DNA of 64,000 nt from Daphnia pulex. Taxonomy: Eukaryota > Arthropoda > Branchiopoda > Diplostraca > Daphniidae. Below the pieces are notes generated by a model, which was not told the DNA's origin, did no database searches, and saw nothing but the letters and a program-made list of their open reading frames with translations. Of this stretch, positions 45,913-57,217 are shown piece after piece (positions within the stretch are counted from its first letter, which is position 1; every line of letters begins with the position of its first letter). Made by a program: the position numbers and the translations under genes. Location of the stretch: contig NC_060019.1 in assembly GCF_021134715.1 (NCBI RefSeq), positions 1,674,001-1,738,000 on the forward strand, in the 5' to 3' direction.

Positions 45913-48900
45913 TCAATCGTTAATCTGATTTGACTTTTTGATTTGACTGGGGCCCCTACTGCAATAATTGCAGCCATTTATGTTGATGTTGTTGTTCAAA
46001 TTCAATTTCGGCAGAATGATTCGCCCGTTTTCCGTCGTCAACTTGGCCGTCCCCGGGTGATTCGTTGGTTGTTGTGGCTGTTGATAATGTTGAGTGACGG
46101 GCCGGTGGTGTTTGTGGTAGGGAACTGCTGAATCATTCAAAAAAGAAACCAACAAACCCTCAAATGAATCGAAATCGATTGGCTCAACAACAACATCCAT
46201 TGAAAATCGAGAAATTACTAAAGGCAGCGCAGGGCACGGCCGTGTAGCCAAGGCCGGCGGCAAGGTCGTGTAAGCGTACATGGCGTGCGGGCAACGCTGG
46301 GTCGTGTGGGTGCCCTTTTCCACCGGCATCGTCGTCGTCATCCTGCTCGTCCCATTGGTGGACTCGGTCTCGATGACGTCAGTCCGTTGGTGGTGGCGGC
46401 GTCTTCGCGGTCCGTCGCCAAATCGACCAGCGGCAGCAAAGTCCGCCCTCCTTGCACCATCCTCAGCTGATCTGTTGCGGGAAATTTGATAAAAATAGAA
46501 AAACCCGAGCAACGTGGAAGAAAGAATAAAGAAAGTTTTGGCCCTTTACTGTAGAGGTAGACTTGGAGTTGCTGGAAGGAATAGGATCCGTCGTAGGGGC
46601 CGAGTCCGACGGTGACGGCGTCTCTGCGCAATCCGTCGATGAGCCGCTTGGCAAACACCTGGTGCTCGTTGGCCTGCCCGATGCGGATTTGCATTTGCTT
46701 CCAGTCCAACAGCTGTTGGAAGATCTTCCTCTCCAAATTGTACCTGCCACTTACAAATAGAAAAACGCATTTCCAATTTCAAATCATTTCAACATTATTT
46801 GATTATTTCACCTTCGGGTTTTGGCTTGAGCGGCGCGGTTGACGGAAATGGGAATTTCCGCTTTCTACTTGATCCGCTCGCTGTGCGGATGAGTTGCCGT
46901 CGGCGGGTGGGCAGACGATCCTTCGTGTTCCGAACGGCGCTCCGATTTGGTCCGCTTCCGGCTCGACTCGACATCGTCCATCAACGGCGAGTGGGTCGTC
47001 GTTTTGTTGTTCAAACTACTCGACGATCGGTTCAAATTCTCGCCGTCCTGCCCGTTCATCATCTGCTGCTCCGACGGCGAGCGGATGAAATCCAGCAGCA
47101 GAGTGGCCGAATCGGTCCGGCGGATCAGCGCCGACGAATTGATGTCCTCCTCGGAGCGAGCGACCAGGTCACTGAATTCGGAATCCTTTTGGCCGGAACT
47201 CGTCATTAAAACCGTCCCGACATTGGACAGGATCGACTGAGACCTGACGGCCAAATCGGTGGCCACTTGGCTGGATTTGACGAGCGGCTCCAAATGGACC
47301 GTGTTGATGTTGCTGAGGCCGTGGCTGCTTCCGTCGCCACCGCTTCCGCCCGTCCCAGGAGCGCCACCGACCGACACGAACTGCGGCAAATTGGGTCTCT
47401 GCTGCTGCTGCTGTTGGTGGTAACGCAATCCAGGCAGGTGCTGCTCATCGTCGCTTTCCGATCCGGAATCATCCGAGTAGCCCTGACGCGACTTCCAGCG
47501 GAGTTCTTCATCATTGGGCGGTGGGCGAGGATCCGTCAAGGATCGCCTGATCCTCCGACGCCTCAATCCGCTCTCCGTTTCGCCCAGTCTCACTCCAGCG
47601 CTCGACAGCTGGATCTTTTAAAATAAAAATTAAGTTAATTCAATCAATTTCAATTAAAATTCTGTTCAACAATGGAACCTCTGTTTCGTCCTTGTTCTCG
47701 CTGAAGAAAGATTCTTCCACTTGCGTCTGAGTGGCGCTGTCTTCCAGTCGGCTGACGGTGCGGCTTTTGTGTCCGGCCAAATGCGGAAGTTGAACCATCG
47801 ACGACCGGCCCGACATTTGACTGTCGTTCGGGTAGTCCATCATCTCGGCGTTGTTGTGGACCATCACCGACATCTGTCGCTGGTTCTCCGTGTAGGCCCT
47901 TAGAAAAAGAATATCATTTGATATTTAAATTGAATTCATCTTTAGCAAATTTAAAAGAAAAATGAATTTTACTGGCTGAGGGCTCGTTGCAGGGTCCGGC
48001 TGTCGTTGAGTTTGGCGGCCGCCAATCCGCCGTAAAGTTGAGATTGCCCCGAGCAGGGCCGCGTCCAGCGGCGTAATCAATTGCTTTCGGGCTGGCCTCA
48101 TGATGCAATTGATCTCGGCTGCGTGATCTATCAATATCTTGAACGTGAATCAAAACCGACCAACCAATGGTTTCCAGCAATAAAGTGGCGGAAAAAATTA
48201 AAAAAAAAAAGAAAAGAATTGACTATTAAATGTACCACGTTACGAATATGTATGTGCATGTTTGAATGTACACGTCACAGTAGACTGTAGAGGAAACTTT
48301 GCTCCAGATAGAGTGAGAGAGAGTTGCATGTTGTCCAATTGTTTCATCAAAAATTCAAAAGAAAACAAGAAAACTCGTGGCGAAATCAAATAATCCATTC
48401 GACTCTACCGACTACGTACTAGATCGCCATCCTGCTGGTTAGGCCTACACACATGTATGTACATGTATGTATGAAGGCCATACATGCAATAATGTACGGA
48501 TGACACACACACAACAGCTGGAATAGATTTTATTATATGATGATCGCCTCATATGCCAGGATCGCGTGTCTACCCGTTTAGCCTCACCGGGATGGCATTT
48601 CTTTTCGCCATATAACCCACCCTGAGCGAGGGCAAATTTTCTCGTACGGCCATCCCACAAAAACTTTTCTTGCACATCACCAGGGCCAATGCTGGTGGCC
48701 AGGCTATTAATAATGCTAAGTCCAGGGAGGGAATAGGAGGAGCTGATAGTTTTAGAGACGACGACCAAAATGGCGACACTCGTATCTGACTACCTTGTAC
48801 AATTCCACGTTGCTATTGATGGCGGCGATGTGCAGTGGACTGCGGCCGTCGTTGTTGACCACGTGAGCCCCGCCAATGACCACCGATCCGCCTGACTCGC

Positions 48901-49282
48901 CCTACTGCTGCTGCTGCTGCTGGCACTGCCGCAGGATCCACAGGACGAGATCTTTGCGGCCACGGCTACGTGCAGCGGCACGTCTCCTTTGGTGCTCCTC
49001 AGCCAGAGATCCGCTTGATGCTGGACAAGCAGCCGCAACGTTTCCGTCTGCCTCTTGGTGGCGCCGCAATACGGCGGACTGATTTCAAATCAGGATCGAC
49101 CAAAAACAAAAAACAAAAACAAAAATAGAAGAAAATGATAGAAATTGATTTTTGAATGAGGATGGTCGTACGTACGTGCGTCCCTTTTGGTCCTGGTGAT
49201 TGGAATTGGCTCCACAGTCGAGAAAAAGTTGGGCGCAATAGGCGCGACCGAGCGTGACGGCGTAAAAGTAGTCATCAAAGCT
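45913..49282 (-). pseudogene. Ankyrin-repeat gene with several frame lesions
   Basis: Exons on the minus strand, in order: 49176-49282 (FDDYFYAVTLGRAYCAQLFL), 48794-49078 (TPPYCGATKRQTETLRLL, then DVPLHVAVA and HVVNNDGRSPLHIAAINS), 47973-48137 (ILIDHAAEINCIMRPARKQL, LNDSRTLQRALSQ), 47679-47898 (AYTENQRQMSVMVHNNAEMM), a long exon from 47614, 46557-46742 (YNLERKIFQQLLDWKQMQIR) and a last part to about 45913. Splice phases agree between exons, so this was a real gene with at least four ankyrin repeats and a Ser-rich tail. Lesions: a short deletion after HVAVA, an in-frame TAG after a Gln run (about 48905), a frame change in the third exon, an in-frame TAG at 46863-46865 before KAEIPISVNRAAQAKTR, and a frame change in the last part. 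The 5' end is not found. Orthology not assigned. Confidence 0.65.
46025..47764. repeat. Near-identical segmental duplication, left copy
   Basis: Matches 62261-64000 base for base at a constant offset of 16,236, as far as I compared; the only difference I noticed is T versus C near 47742. The left edge is sharp: before 46025 the two loci are unrelated. The match runs to the window end and may continue. Confidence 0.93.
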
Positions 49283-49691
49283 CTAATAAGGCCATGAATT
49301 GTCGTTAAATTATTGTTGATTATGGCCGCACCGACGACAGTGGCGCTAATAAAAATTCGAAATGATTAAAAAATCGGATCGACCAATGGGAAGGCGCAGA
49401 GAGTCAGATGGTCCCACTGGACATGCCAGTTTGAGACTCAATAAACTCGTTTTAGACAATGATTAACATAATCAATCTTGCTGAAATTGATTGAATAATG
49501 TGGGCATAAATGTGTTTACGCCATTTGATCATCGTCGAAACGTTTTCTTCCAATAAGAAATTTTTTACATGGAATGAAATGGTCCGTTTGTCACTTGCTG
49601 CTAAAAGAAACGGGTCGGTAGTTGATATAAGCAGCACCAATCATCGCAACATGTATTCTAACTTTAGCGAGAAATTAGCAAAAGTAAGAAA
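49283..49691. other. Spacer
   Basis: AT-rich spacer between the ankyrin gene and the HEPN-like gene; it should hold the promoter of the latter. No exon seen. Confidence 0.5.
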
Positions 49692-50717
49692 ATGGTGAAA
49701 GCAACGAAGCAACTCGCAGCGAGCCAAGCACAGCCCCAGCCCCAGCTGAAGAAGACTTTCAAGAAGCAGAAAAAGACTCAGTGGATTTCAATACCTATCC
49801 AAAAACCACATCCCAAACTGGTGGCCATACGTAAGGTTCCATACTTTCCCCTCCAGGGTCCAGCAAAGACCAAAACCCTGAAAATTGCCTACACGCAGAA
49901 GCGCATTCTAGACTTGTCTCTAATAGGTCTACATACATTCTTGTGCGGCAAGGGAGAAGCGGATTCAAACGCCACAGACATTGATTCGCAGGTGTTACTG
50001 AAGGTAATCAAAGATAAGAACAAGGCGGACCCTATCAGATTCCTCCCGATAGCAATGTCCGAGGTTGACGTGATTAGAGTCATTACCATACGCAACAACA
50101 CAGCCCACCTTAACCTCAACAAGATCGAGCAAACGTGGATGAATGACTTACCCGCCGTGGTACTTTTGAACCAAAGTATTAATCAACCTGACGTCGCGAC
50201 AGAGATCCAGGGAATCATCAACAGAATGATGTCCGGCCAATTCGATGACAACGTACGCTATTCTTTCACATTCACAGCTGGGTTTAGTTTCGCAAAAGCC
50301 ATCGGACTCTCCACGATCATGTATGGAGTGATACTCAAGTTTTTAGCCGAACCCATTTCGACTTTTCTTCAGTTGAAACTAAACCTACCCAACATCACGA
50401 TGGATTTGTATGCGAATAGCAACTACATTCTCGACCAGGTCAAGAAGAATAAGGACTTTATCAGCCCTGGCGGGGTCTCTAGAAACGACGCCCAGGTCTT
50501 CCAGACCATTTTTGACTTCCGCAACGACAACGCCCATGAGGCCTTCACCCGTTCATCTAGAGACTGGAAGCTTCAGCTAGATGCTGTCCATGACATCTTG
50601 GATCTCATTCACCATCCTAACGAGGCATCTGAAGTTCAAACGATCGTGGATCGCCTAGTTCGATTAGAGGCGGAAGGAGCGACGGTGACCAACGAGGACT
50701 TCAAGTTCTTCGAGTAA
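49692..50717 (+). CDS. Intronless protein with two HEPN-like RNxxxH motifs
   Basis: 341 residues in a single exon, visibly richer in GC than the spacers around it. A basic, Gln/Lys-rich N-terminus (residues 1-60) precedes two similar halves. The first half has ITIRNNTAHL (Arg134-His139) followed by W149, LPAVVLLNQ and TEIQGIINRM. The second has DFRNDNAHEAF (Arg277-His282) followed by W292, LDAVHDILDLI and SEVQTIVDRL. R-N-x3-H is the catalytic signature of HEPN domains, many of which are RNases, and the helix-W-helix pattern after it repeats in both halves, so an internal duplication is likely. The lack of introns contrasts with other genes here and suggests retroposition or transfer. A hairpin lies 19 bp past the stop. 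Other readings: a structural helical repeat with chance RNxxxH words. Fold prediction would decide. Confidence 0.65.
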   Translation: MVKATKQLAASQAQPQPQLKKTFKKQKKTQWISIPIQKPHPKLVAIRKVPYFPLQGPAKTKTLKIAYTQKRILDLSLIGLHTFLCGKGEADSNATDIDSQVLLKVIKDKNKADPIRFLPIAMSEVDVIRVITIRNNTAHLNLNKIEQTWMNDLPAVVLLNQSINQPDVATEIQGIINRMMSGQFDDNVRYSFTFTAGFSFAKAIGLSTIMYGVILKFLAEPISTFLQLKLNLPNITMDLYANSNYILDQVKKNKDFISPGGVSRNDAQVFQTIFDFRNDNAHEAFTRSSRDWKLQLDAVHDILDLIHHPNEASEVQTIVDRLVRLEAEGATVTNEDFKFFE

Positions 50718-50735
50718 ACAATTACCGGCAATAGA

Positions 50736-50829
50736 AAATTCTACTTTGGCGAAAGAAGAGTGCCTGGCTCGGTTGAAGATGGTTATAATTCAACCGGCCG
50801 GGGGCTCGCCTTTTGACAAAGTAGAATTT
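50736..50829. other. 94-nt imperfect hairpin after the HEPN-like gene
   Basis: AAATTCTACTTTG (50736-50748) is the perfect reverse complement of 50817-50829. Nested inside, GGTTGAA (50771-50777) pairs with TTCAACC (50789-50795) around an 11-base loop. The stretches between can mostly pair too, allowing G-U pairs, so nearly 42 positions per arm are paired. The size resembles a pre-miRNA. It could be a 3'UTR element of the gene, a small RNA precursor or the end structure of an inserted element. Confidence 0.75.
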
Positions 50830-53800
50830 GGTCATCATTCTATGCCGTGAGAAGAAATACCGCAGAATTGACTTAATACTTTAGAGGTTGATTTTTTTGA
50901 GCGAGGATAGTGGTCAAATGGACAATGGTTATAAGTCCACGATCACGACCCGTCTCAAATTGCCTCAAGTATCTGATGAGCGACGATATGGCTGGAAGGT
51001 GAAGAGTGTCGCAGTAGCTTTTCCAGCTGTTACCGAAGAGAGACGACCCATCACGCAGCTGCGCCCCCGATCGACAACACCATTCGACAGCGCGTCATGG
51101 ATGAGAAGATGGACGTACCACCAGTCCATCTTCGAACAGGAACTAACTTCCGCCTGGGGTCTACGGACCCAAATAAGGAGCACGGGCAGGGCCTCGGGGG
51201 GCAGATCCCCGGGTGCGCTCAACCGTGAAAATGTCAAATCGTTAAAAAACAAAACGCAATTGTTACGAAAAGCATCGTTCCGAGGAAAATTAATTGCAAC
51301 AAAAATTTCAAATTAAACTGTTCAAGAAAGAGTTTAAAAGAATGACCACCGAACTGCTTTTTTGACTTAAAAAAACAAACAAACATAAATTTTGAAAAAT
51401 GGAGCTGATTCACCTCGCCTATACAACGACCATTGTGGTAATTAGATGCACAGTCAAATGAAAAATTACCAATATCAGACTTAGCACTTCTTACAAAATA
51501 ACTGTTTCCAATTAAATATCCTGATTCAAAACAAAAACATAGCGAGTGCCGCAGTAGAACGAAATAGCGGCGTAGTCAAGACGAACCAAAAGTATAATCC
51601 GAGTGCTTTCATAACTGCCATGATGACCAACTACAAAATACCGATTGAAAAACCAAGGCATCGGGAATTTCATTTGGAAACATTTCAGAGTAGAGACCTC
51701 GGTCAAGTCACAGCAGAGAGTCAAGAGACGAATGATGCAAAAAGCCTAGACTAATAACACAAACTTGATGTGCAGCATTGTCAACCTAAATGCCAAATAA
51801 TGACTGCAGAATGTTTCAAGAAAAACGCAAGTTTCCCACCACAAAATGTCTACCAACCCCCTATTACTGTAGGAAAGATAAGTGGGTGGTATGGCTCCAA
51901 ATAAAAGAAACAAAACACGTCCAAAAACTAAATCAAAAAGGGATAAACTCGCAACCGCTTCAAAAGGTGTTGTAGCAAAGGGTCAGGGCGGAATAGAAAA
52001 AGGCGAATGTGATGAAAAACTAACCTGAAAATGAAATGATTGCGTCACCCGTGTTAAAGATGAGAACTGGGCGAACTCCGAACTGGTAAATCAGAGCGAA
52101 TGAGGATAATCCGGATCCGGCTGAACGTGCGAGCACCAATCAACCTCGATGGCACGGCGTTGTTTATTGCCAACACCCGCATCTGCAAAGAACGAAAAGA
52201 AATGAAAAAAGGTAAAAACGGTTTCTTGACACTTTGCGCCACAACATGTCACCTGACATCAAGTAGAAAAGACAAAATGATTTAGTCAATGTGGGTGATA
52301 AAAAGGTTGTCGTACGGGCATCTATCTCAACACTCGTCTAGCAGCTCCCTAGAAGTTTTTTTAGGAGGAAACCAAATGGTAATTACTTGTTTATGAAGAA
52401 CTATCCAGACAGCGTAATTTATACAATTACCTTCTCTTTGGATAATTGTGGAGTAGTGAAAATCCCAAGCCAGAAACAATTCGAAATGGTGTGATTTTCC
52501 TGTCTAAATGGCTACCGATACAGCACACAATTCAATATTCCTAAAAAAAATGCAGAAAACATAAAAATGAAACAAAGGTTTTTGATACAATGTGAAGAAG
52601 CAATGCTTTTTAAAAAATTATGTTGTAAGTACAACTAGAGAAAAAAAACTGGAACCAAATAAAAAAGTACACATCTAATTGCAAAAGAGGAGGTAGTATA
52701 CGAATCGCCTAAGTGAAAGATGAAATTTAAAAAATTTAATCGTCATACATTTAACACCGGGTGGATATTCAATCGCGATCAAACCTGTCAGCGAATGAAA
52801 CGCAAATGATAAACGACTGTAAGAATTATTAACAAAAAAGTATCTAAAACAAATACAGTGTTTTAAAAAATGCTAACGCACAAGGACAAGCTGGATGTTA
52901 ACGACTTCTTTCTGCACTGAGCTGAGGAATGCGGAATCTTGGGCTTCCAGGAGTCCAACTCGTTGGTCGAAAACGATCCAGTGAGTGATTGAGTGAGTGA
53001 CTTCAGATTGAAAATGAAGACTGAAATTTTACACATCAGCCTCTTAATAACAAACAATCTCATGAGAAAAGAATATAAATGTTAACTAATGCAATTGGAG
53101 CTCCAACGTCCGCAAAAGCCGATCAGAAAAGCCATCAACGTCATTCTAATCGCATCACGGCACCATCCCATCCCCATACATACACATGTAGGTATACTAG
53201 ATTGGTGCATCGGCCTACGGTGGTTACCAACGACGCCCAAACAAAAAACGCAATAGGCAAAGCAATGATGACGTTTTCTGTGGATCAACTAAATTTGAGA
53301 TTCAGACCGAGCACATTCTTAAGGATTCTCCACATTCCCGCAATTTCCTTGTTTAGATCAAAGTAAAATCTAAGCTAAAAATCAATTAACACTGTCAAGA
53401 GTCTATAGGATCGAAAAATAAACATCTACAAATTCAGCAGTCGCCTCGCAATACTTAAATTTGGAAATTTCAGAATAAAAAACTGGCAGTTAGTACTAGC
53501 GATGAGATCAATTTAAATTCTTACCCCACAGGGCAACCATTGATGCGTTCAAATACCGTTCACCGTGCAAACGCACATTAAGCATAGAGCAAGTTCAATC
53601 CTACCAGAAATGTGTTGCTGTCTGGATTGGAATTCTATAGCTCTTCTTCTCCATTCCAAACTCCGGTTAGCGGAAGCAACTTCTTAATGGTAACAGGAAA
53701 GTGGCTGTTCTGTCCTTCTGACGTCAACACCGCCATTCACGCAATCACGAATCCAGGAAAACACCAGCGAACTAAAAATGGCGAAACAAATATTATAGTG

Positions 53801-54752
53801 ATTTGATTTATAAACCTTCACCGTCTTTCAAGAGTAATTAACCTGACAGTCTGACCATGTCAATTTGATAAACTATCTAACCAAAACACCAGGTAAATTT
53901 CAGTACAGTAAAATGTCTGCTATAGAAAACAGCCTATACTTGATAAAATCAACAAATCGAAACTAAACCACCCACAAAACAACAACTACAGCTGACCTTA
54001 CCATGAATTAAGATTTTTAATTTTAGTAACAAACCACACCTTCACTGGCTGTCTAAAATTTTGATTACGAGTCATTACTGATGTCAGAATGTTATTTCAC
54101 ATTTTATTATTGTAAAAGCTAGAAAGAGTCAAGTAGATAGATCATTAGAAATGAAAGAACTTTAATGATACGACAAGATAAATAGATAATGTAAGATAAA
54201 ATAACCAGTAGATAAGAGATGGACTGTACATCTTTCACTTCAATGGCAAAACATATCCACCACCACCTCTACCGGCACATTCATGTAACTTATTATTTAC
54301 AAAAACTGGATTCCCAGCAATTTAAAATGATATGCCAGTTTCTCATTAATTCAATATAATTTACTCTTTCAAATCGAATTTTAATGAAAGTAAAGCTTCA
54401 TCATAAAATCAGAAACAATAAGTTGAAGGAATTTAACAACCCCCTCCACAGTCCCCATTCATGACAAATCTTCTCTAGCATAGTTTTACGTGTGGAAACT
54501 TAAGGAAAATACATAAATATAGCATCATCAATATGTTAGAACTTTAAATGTAGTAATATAAGAAAACATATGTAGAAATATAAGAAAACATACTTGACAT
54601 TTCGAAAATCCACACGCCACGCCACGCGTGAAGAAAGCAGACGACTGATGAAGTAATGGGTTTCCATGGAGTAGTACGAAATTTCTCTACCAGGTGCCTC
54701 TGACTAAGAAAACAAATTATGCGTTTTTTTCTTTCAAAAGCCATGATTAATT
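50830..54752. other. Spacer
   Basis: The first 480 bp remain GC-richer and hold an open frame at 50888-51316 (142 codons, no recognised features), perhaps part of the same inserted unit as the HEPN-like gene. The rest, 51.3-54.75 kb, is AT-rich and shows no supported exon. Confidence 0.45.
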
Positions 54753-56220
54753 TCAGCATTTAGTTTTAGTTCGGCTACCCCAAAAGCAGTTCCTCCTCTT
54801 GTGACATTTCCAACACGCGGGAAAACCCTCAAAGGTGGCGGGACATTGCGTGGTCTGCCAATCGGAAACAGCCGATGGTCCAGGTCTGGGTGGAGGTCCT
54901 GGAGGTTTTTCTAACGTTTTTCTAACTCCGGCTTCCGATAAAGTCGTCTTGGGTTTTGGTGGTTGCAGAGTAGTGAGAGTTGCATCGGCCGAATCAGAAG
55001 TATGGATTTTGTGCAGGGGAATAGAAACTGGTGACACTTTCCCCGATGGTCGAGAGCCAGAGGTGATTACCAGTGCATTCTTGATGGTTGTTATCGCCTG
55101 CCCTCCGCTATCCGGCGCTCCTGGCTGTTGACAGCTGGGAGCTGCTTCCGCCAACGTCACCTATTTTGTTTAGCTGCACATTCTCCACAAAAGCCTGTCA
55201 GAATTATCAGGTCAAAAACTGCTGTTCTAATGAAGCCCTCAATCTGTGCTCTACGCCCCGGGGTTAACGAATGGAACTCGACTGTCGCCAACGATTCGCT
55301 GCCATCGCGGTGGACTCGGCCATCACATCTGAGAGAGTTAAGCCAATAGATAAAATAAATTAAAAAAAAAAATGAAAAATGTCCAACAGAGATGAATGTT
55401 ACCAGTGTCTGTATCGGAATTGCCTTCATCTTCTAGAAGGCAAAACGTTCGATAACGTGGCGGAATTTCAATGTTAAGTCTACTATCCATTCACTTGGGC
55501 GGTTGAGTTATACAGTTATATAGCGAGAAACTGCATTCCCTAATGCCAGTTTAATTAGATGTCCATTTTCAGTTAATTCTGTTTCTGCGCAAAGAGGACT
55601 TCCATGTGAGGTCCCAGAATTGTGTTGAGTTGAAAAAACCTCCACGTGATCCCTTCTGCTTCGCAGCATTGATTTGACTTTCAGGGGAGTCAAACTTATT
55701 GATAGGAAATTGAGCTGAGTAGAGAAAGATGTTGCAAAATTATTAAATCACACTTTAGTTTATTCAACGGAAAGACTTACTTCAATTTTTTCCTGGGCAA
55801 CTACTTCCCATACTTCTTTGTTGAGGTAGAATTCAGCCAATGTTTTAGAGTGAATGTGTTCAAAGTCAATTAAACTTGAAATCAGATTCAACAAATTTGG
55901 AAGCCTGAAAGTAATTCCTTTTAATTCAAACGCAATGTCCTGTGGTTCATTGTTTCTTCTCCTGTTCTATGATTTAGAAACAAAACGGAAAAAGTAATTA
56001 ACATAGTGTGAATGTGATGGCCATGTAATGACTAAATAAGTGTAATGGTTTAACAAGTGGAACATCATTTCACCTTAAAAGTTAACGCCAATTTTCTGAA
56101 ACTTAAGGTGGATCTTGACAGCCAGAGATAGCCACACTAACTGCTACAGAATCTGTCACACTTTACATTTTGCAATTCTCAAAATTTTTTCAAAAAGGTA
56201 AAATTTAAAAAATAACTCGC
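53280..56220. repeat. Old divergent duplication, first copy
   Basis: Shares a series of collinear matches with 60150-61800, for example the stretch around CGCCATTCACGCA (about 53731 and 60528), the exon with ATCGGCCGAATCAGAAGTAT (about 54984 and 60628), and the stretch around ATGAATGTTACCAG/ACGAATATTACCAG (about 55393 and 61062). Many indels separate the copies. Confidence 0.65.
54753..55429 (-). CDS. Unrecognised small gene, first copy
   Basis: Minus strand: an upstream piece at about 55157-55429 (RCDGRVHRDGSESLATVEF, later AVFDLIILTGFCGE) and a downstream piece at 54753-55160 (VTLAEAAPSCQQPGAPDSGG, KVSPVSIPLHKIHTSDSADA, a Pro-rich stretch, then PACWKCHKRRNC near the end). A stop separates the two pieces, and an intron like the one in the second copy may have been lost or damaged. 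The downstream piece is open for 135 codons and ends in a Cys-rich tail that could bind zinc but does not fit a standard knuckle. The conserved match with 60617-61057 supports an ancestral coding gene; whether either copy works is unclear. Confidence 0.4.
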
Positions 56221-56334
56221 ATGTTTCAAGTACTTCAAAGTTCAAATCCACATCTCTCGGCTATCTACGAGATTTATCAAGCAGAAAGCAGAGCAGACGA
56301 CGAACCTTCCATCCCCCAAAATTCCACTCGAGCT

Positions 56335-56402
56335 AATCACCATCTAGCGGTAACGCCTATTCACGTTGAATCACCATCTAGCGGTAACGCCTATACATGT
56401 TG
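56335..56402 (+). repeat. Two tandem 34-bp units
   Basis: AATCACCATCTAGCGGTAAC and following bases at 56335-56368 repeat at 56369-56402 with two mismatches. The unit contains CCATCTAGCGG, close to a CTCF-type core on the other strand (CCGCTAGATGG). Confidence 0.9.
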
Positions 56403-57217
56403 AAAATTCAAAAATTCAATCGGAACAAACGTCCCAAAAACACCCTCACCCTTTTTTTTAGGGAATCGAAAACACTTGCCAGGTCTAGTTTACTAATACG
56501 AAATCATCATATCATTTTACTTTAGCTTACAAGTATATAGTACTGAACGATCCAACAGTAAACAAAAAATAAATGAATTTTGCAAAACGAGTAGATATTT
56601 AACGAGAAAATTTCAACTACAGTTCTACATTTATACTGTTGCTGTAGCAACGCCCTAATCGGCCCTAATAAAACTCCAAATTAAGAGTAAAGAACTTGTT
56701 GTCCAACCAGTTGATTTGAATTCCGCTCACGACCAATGTCGACAGAAATGCAGAAATGCAAAAAGGCGCAATTCAGCAACACGGGGGAATTCGGTGGGTT
56801 TACGGTAACCGATGACAAAAGTGAGTGAACTGGTGGGAGCCAACTTCTTACTGCTCCATTATTCCATTATTCCATTATTCTCCATGATCTCCAACTCCAT
56901 TATTGCGACAACGAGAATCAGTAGCTTTGTGATATTGATCTTGTTACGGTAATTCTTTTTCCTTTGGTATAGAAGGCAAATCTGAATTTCGGTTTACGGC
57001 GAAGGTAGAGAGATAAAAAGTTGGGGGGTTCAACAAGCGATGATGAAACTCATGAAAGGGAGCTTACTGGGAAACATCTCCTTATCATCCATGTGACATC
57101 GCCAGCCAGTTACCTACCTTACAACAGGTTACAATGGTTACATTGCTATTTGGAAATAATTTAAATTTCTCACCTTTTTCACGTCCAAATGTCAAGGAGA
57201 AAAATAACAAGTTCATA

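Noticed and set aside
46025..47600. Plus-strand open frames opposite the ankyrin Ser-rich exon
   Set aside because: They are antisense shadows. The minus-strand frame has matching splice phases and protein-like composition.
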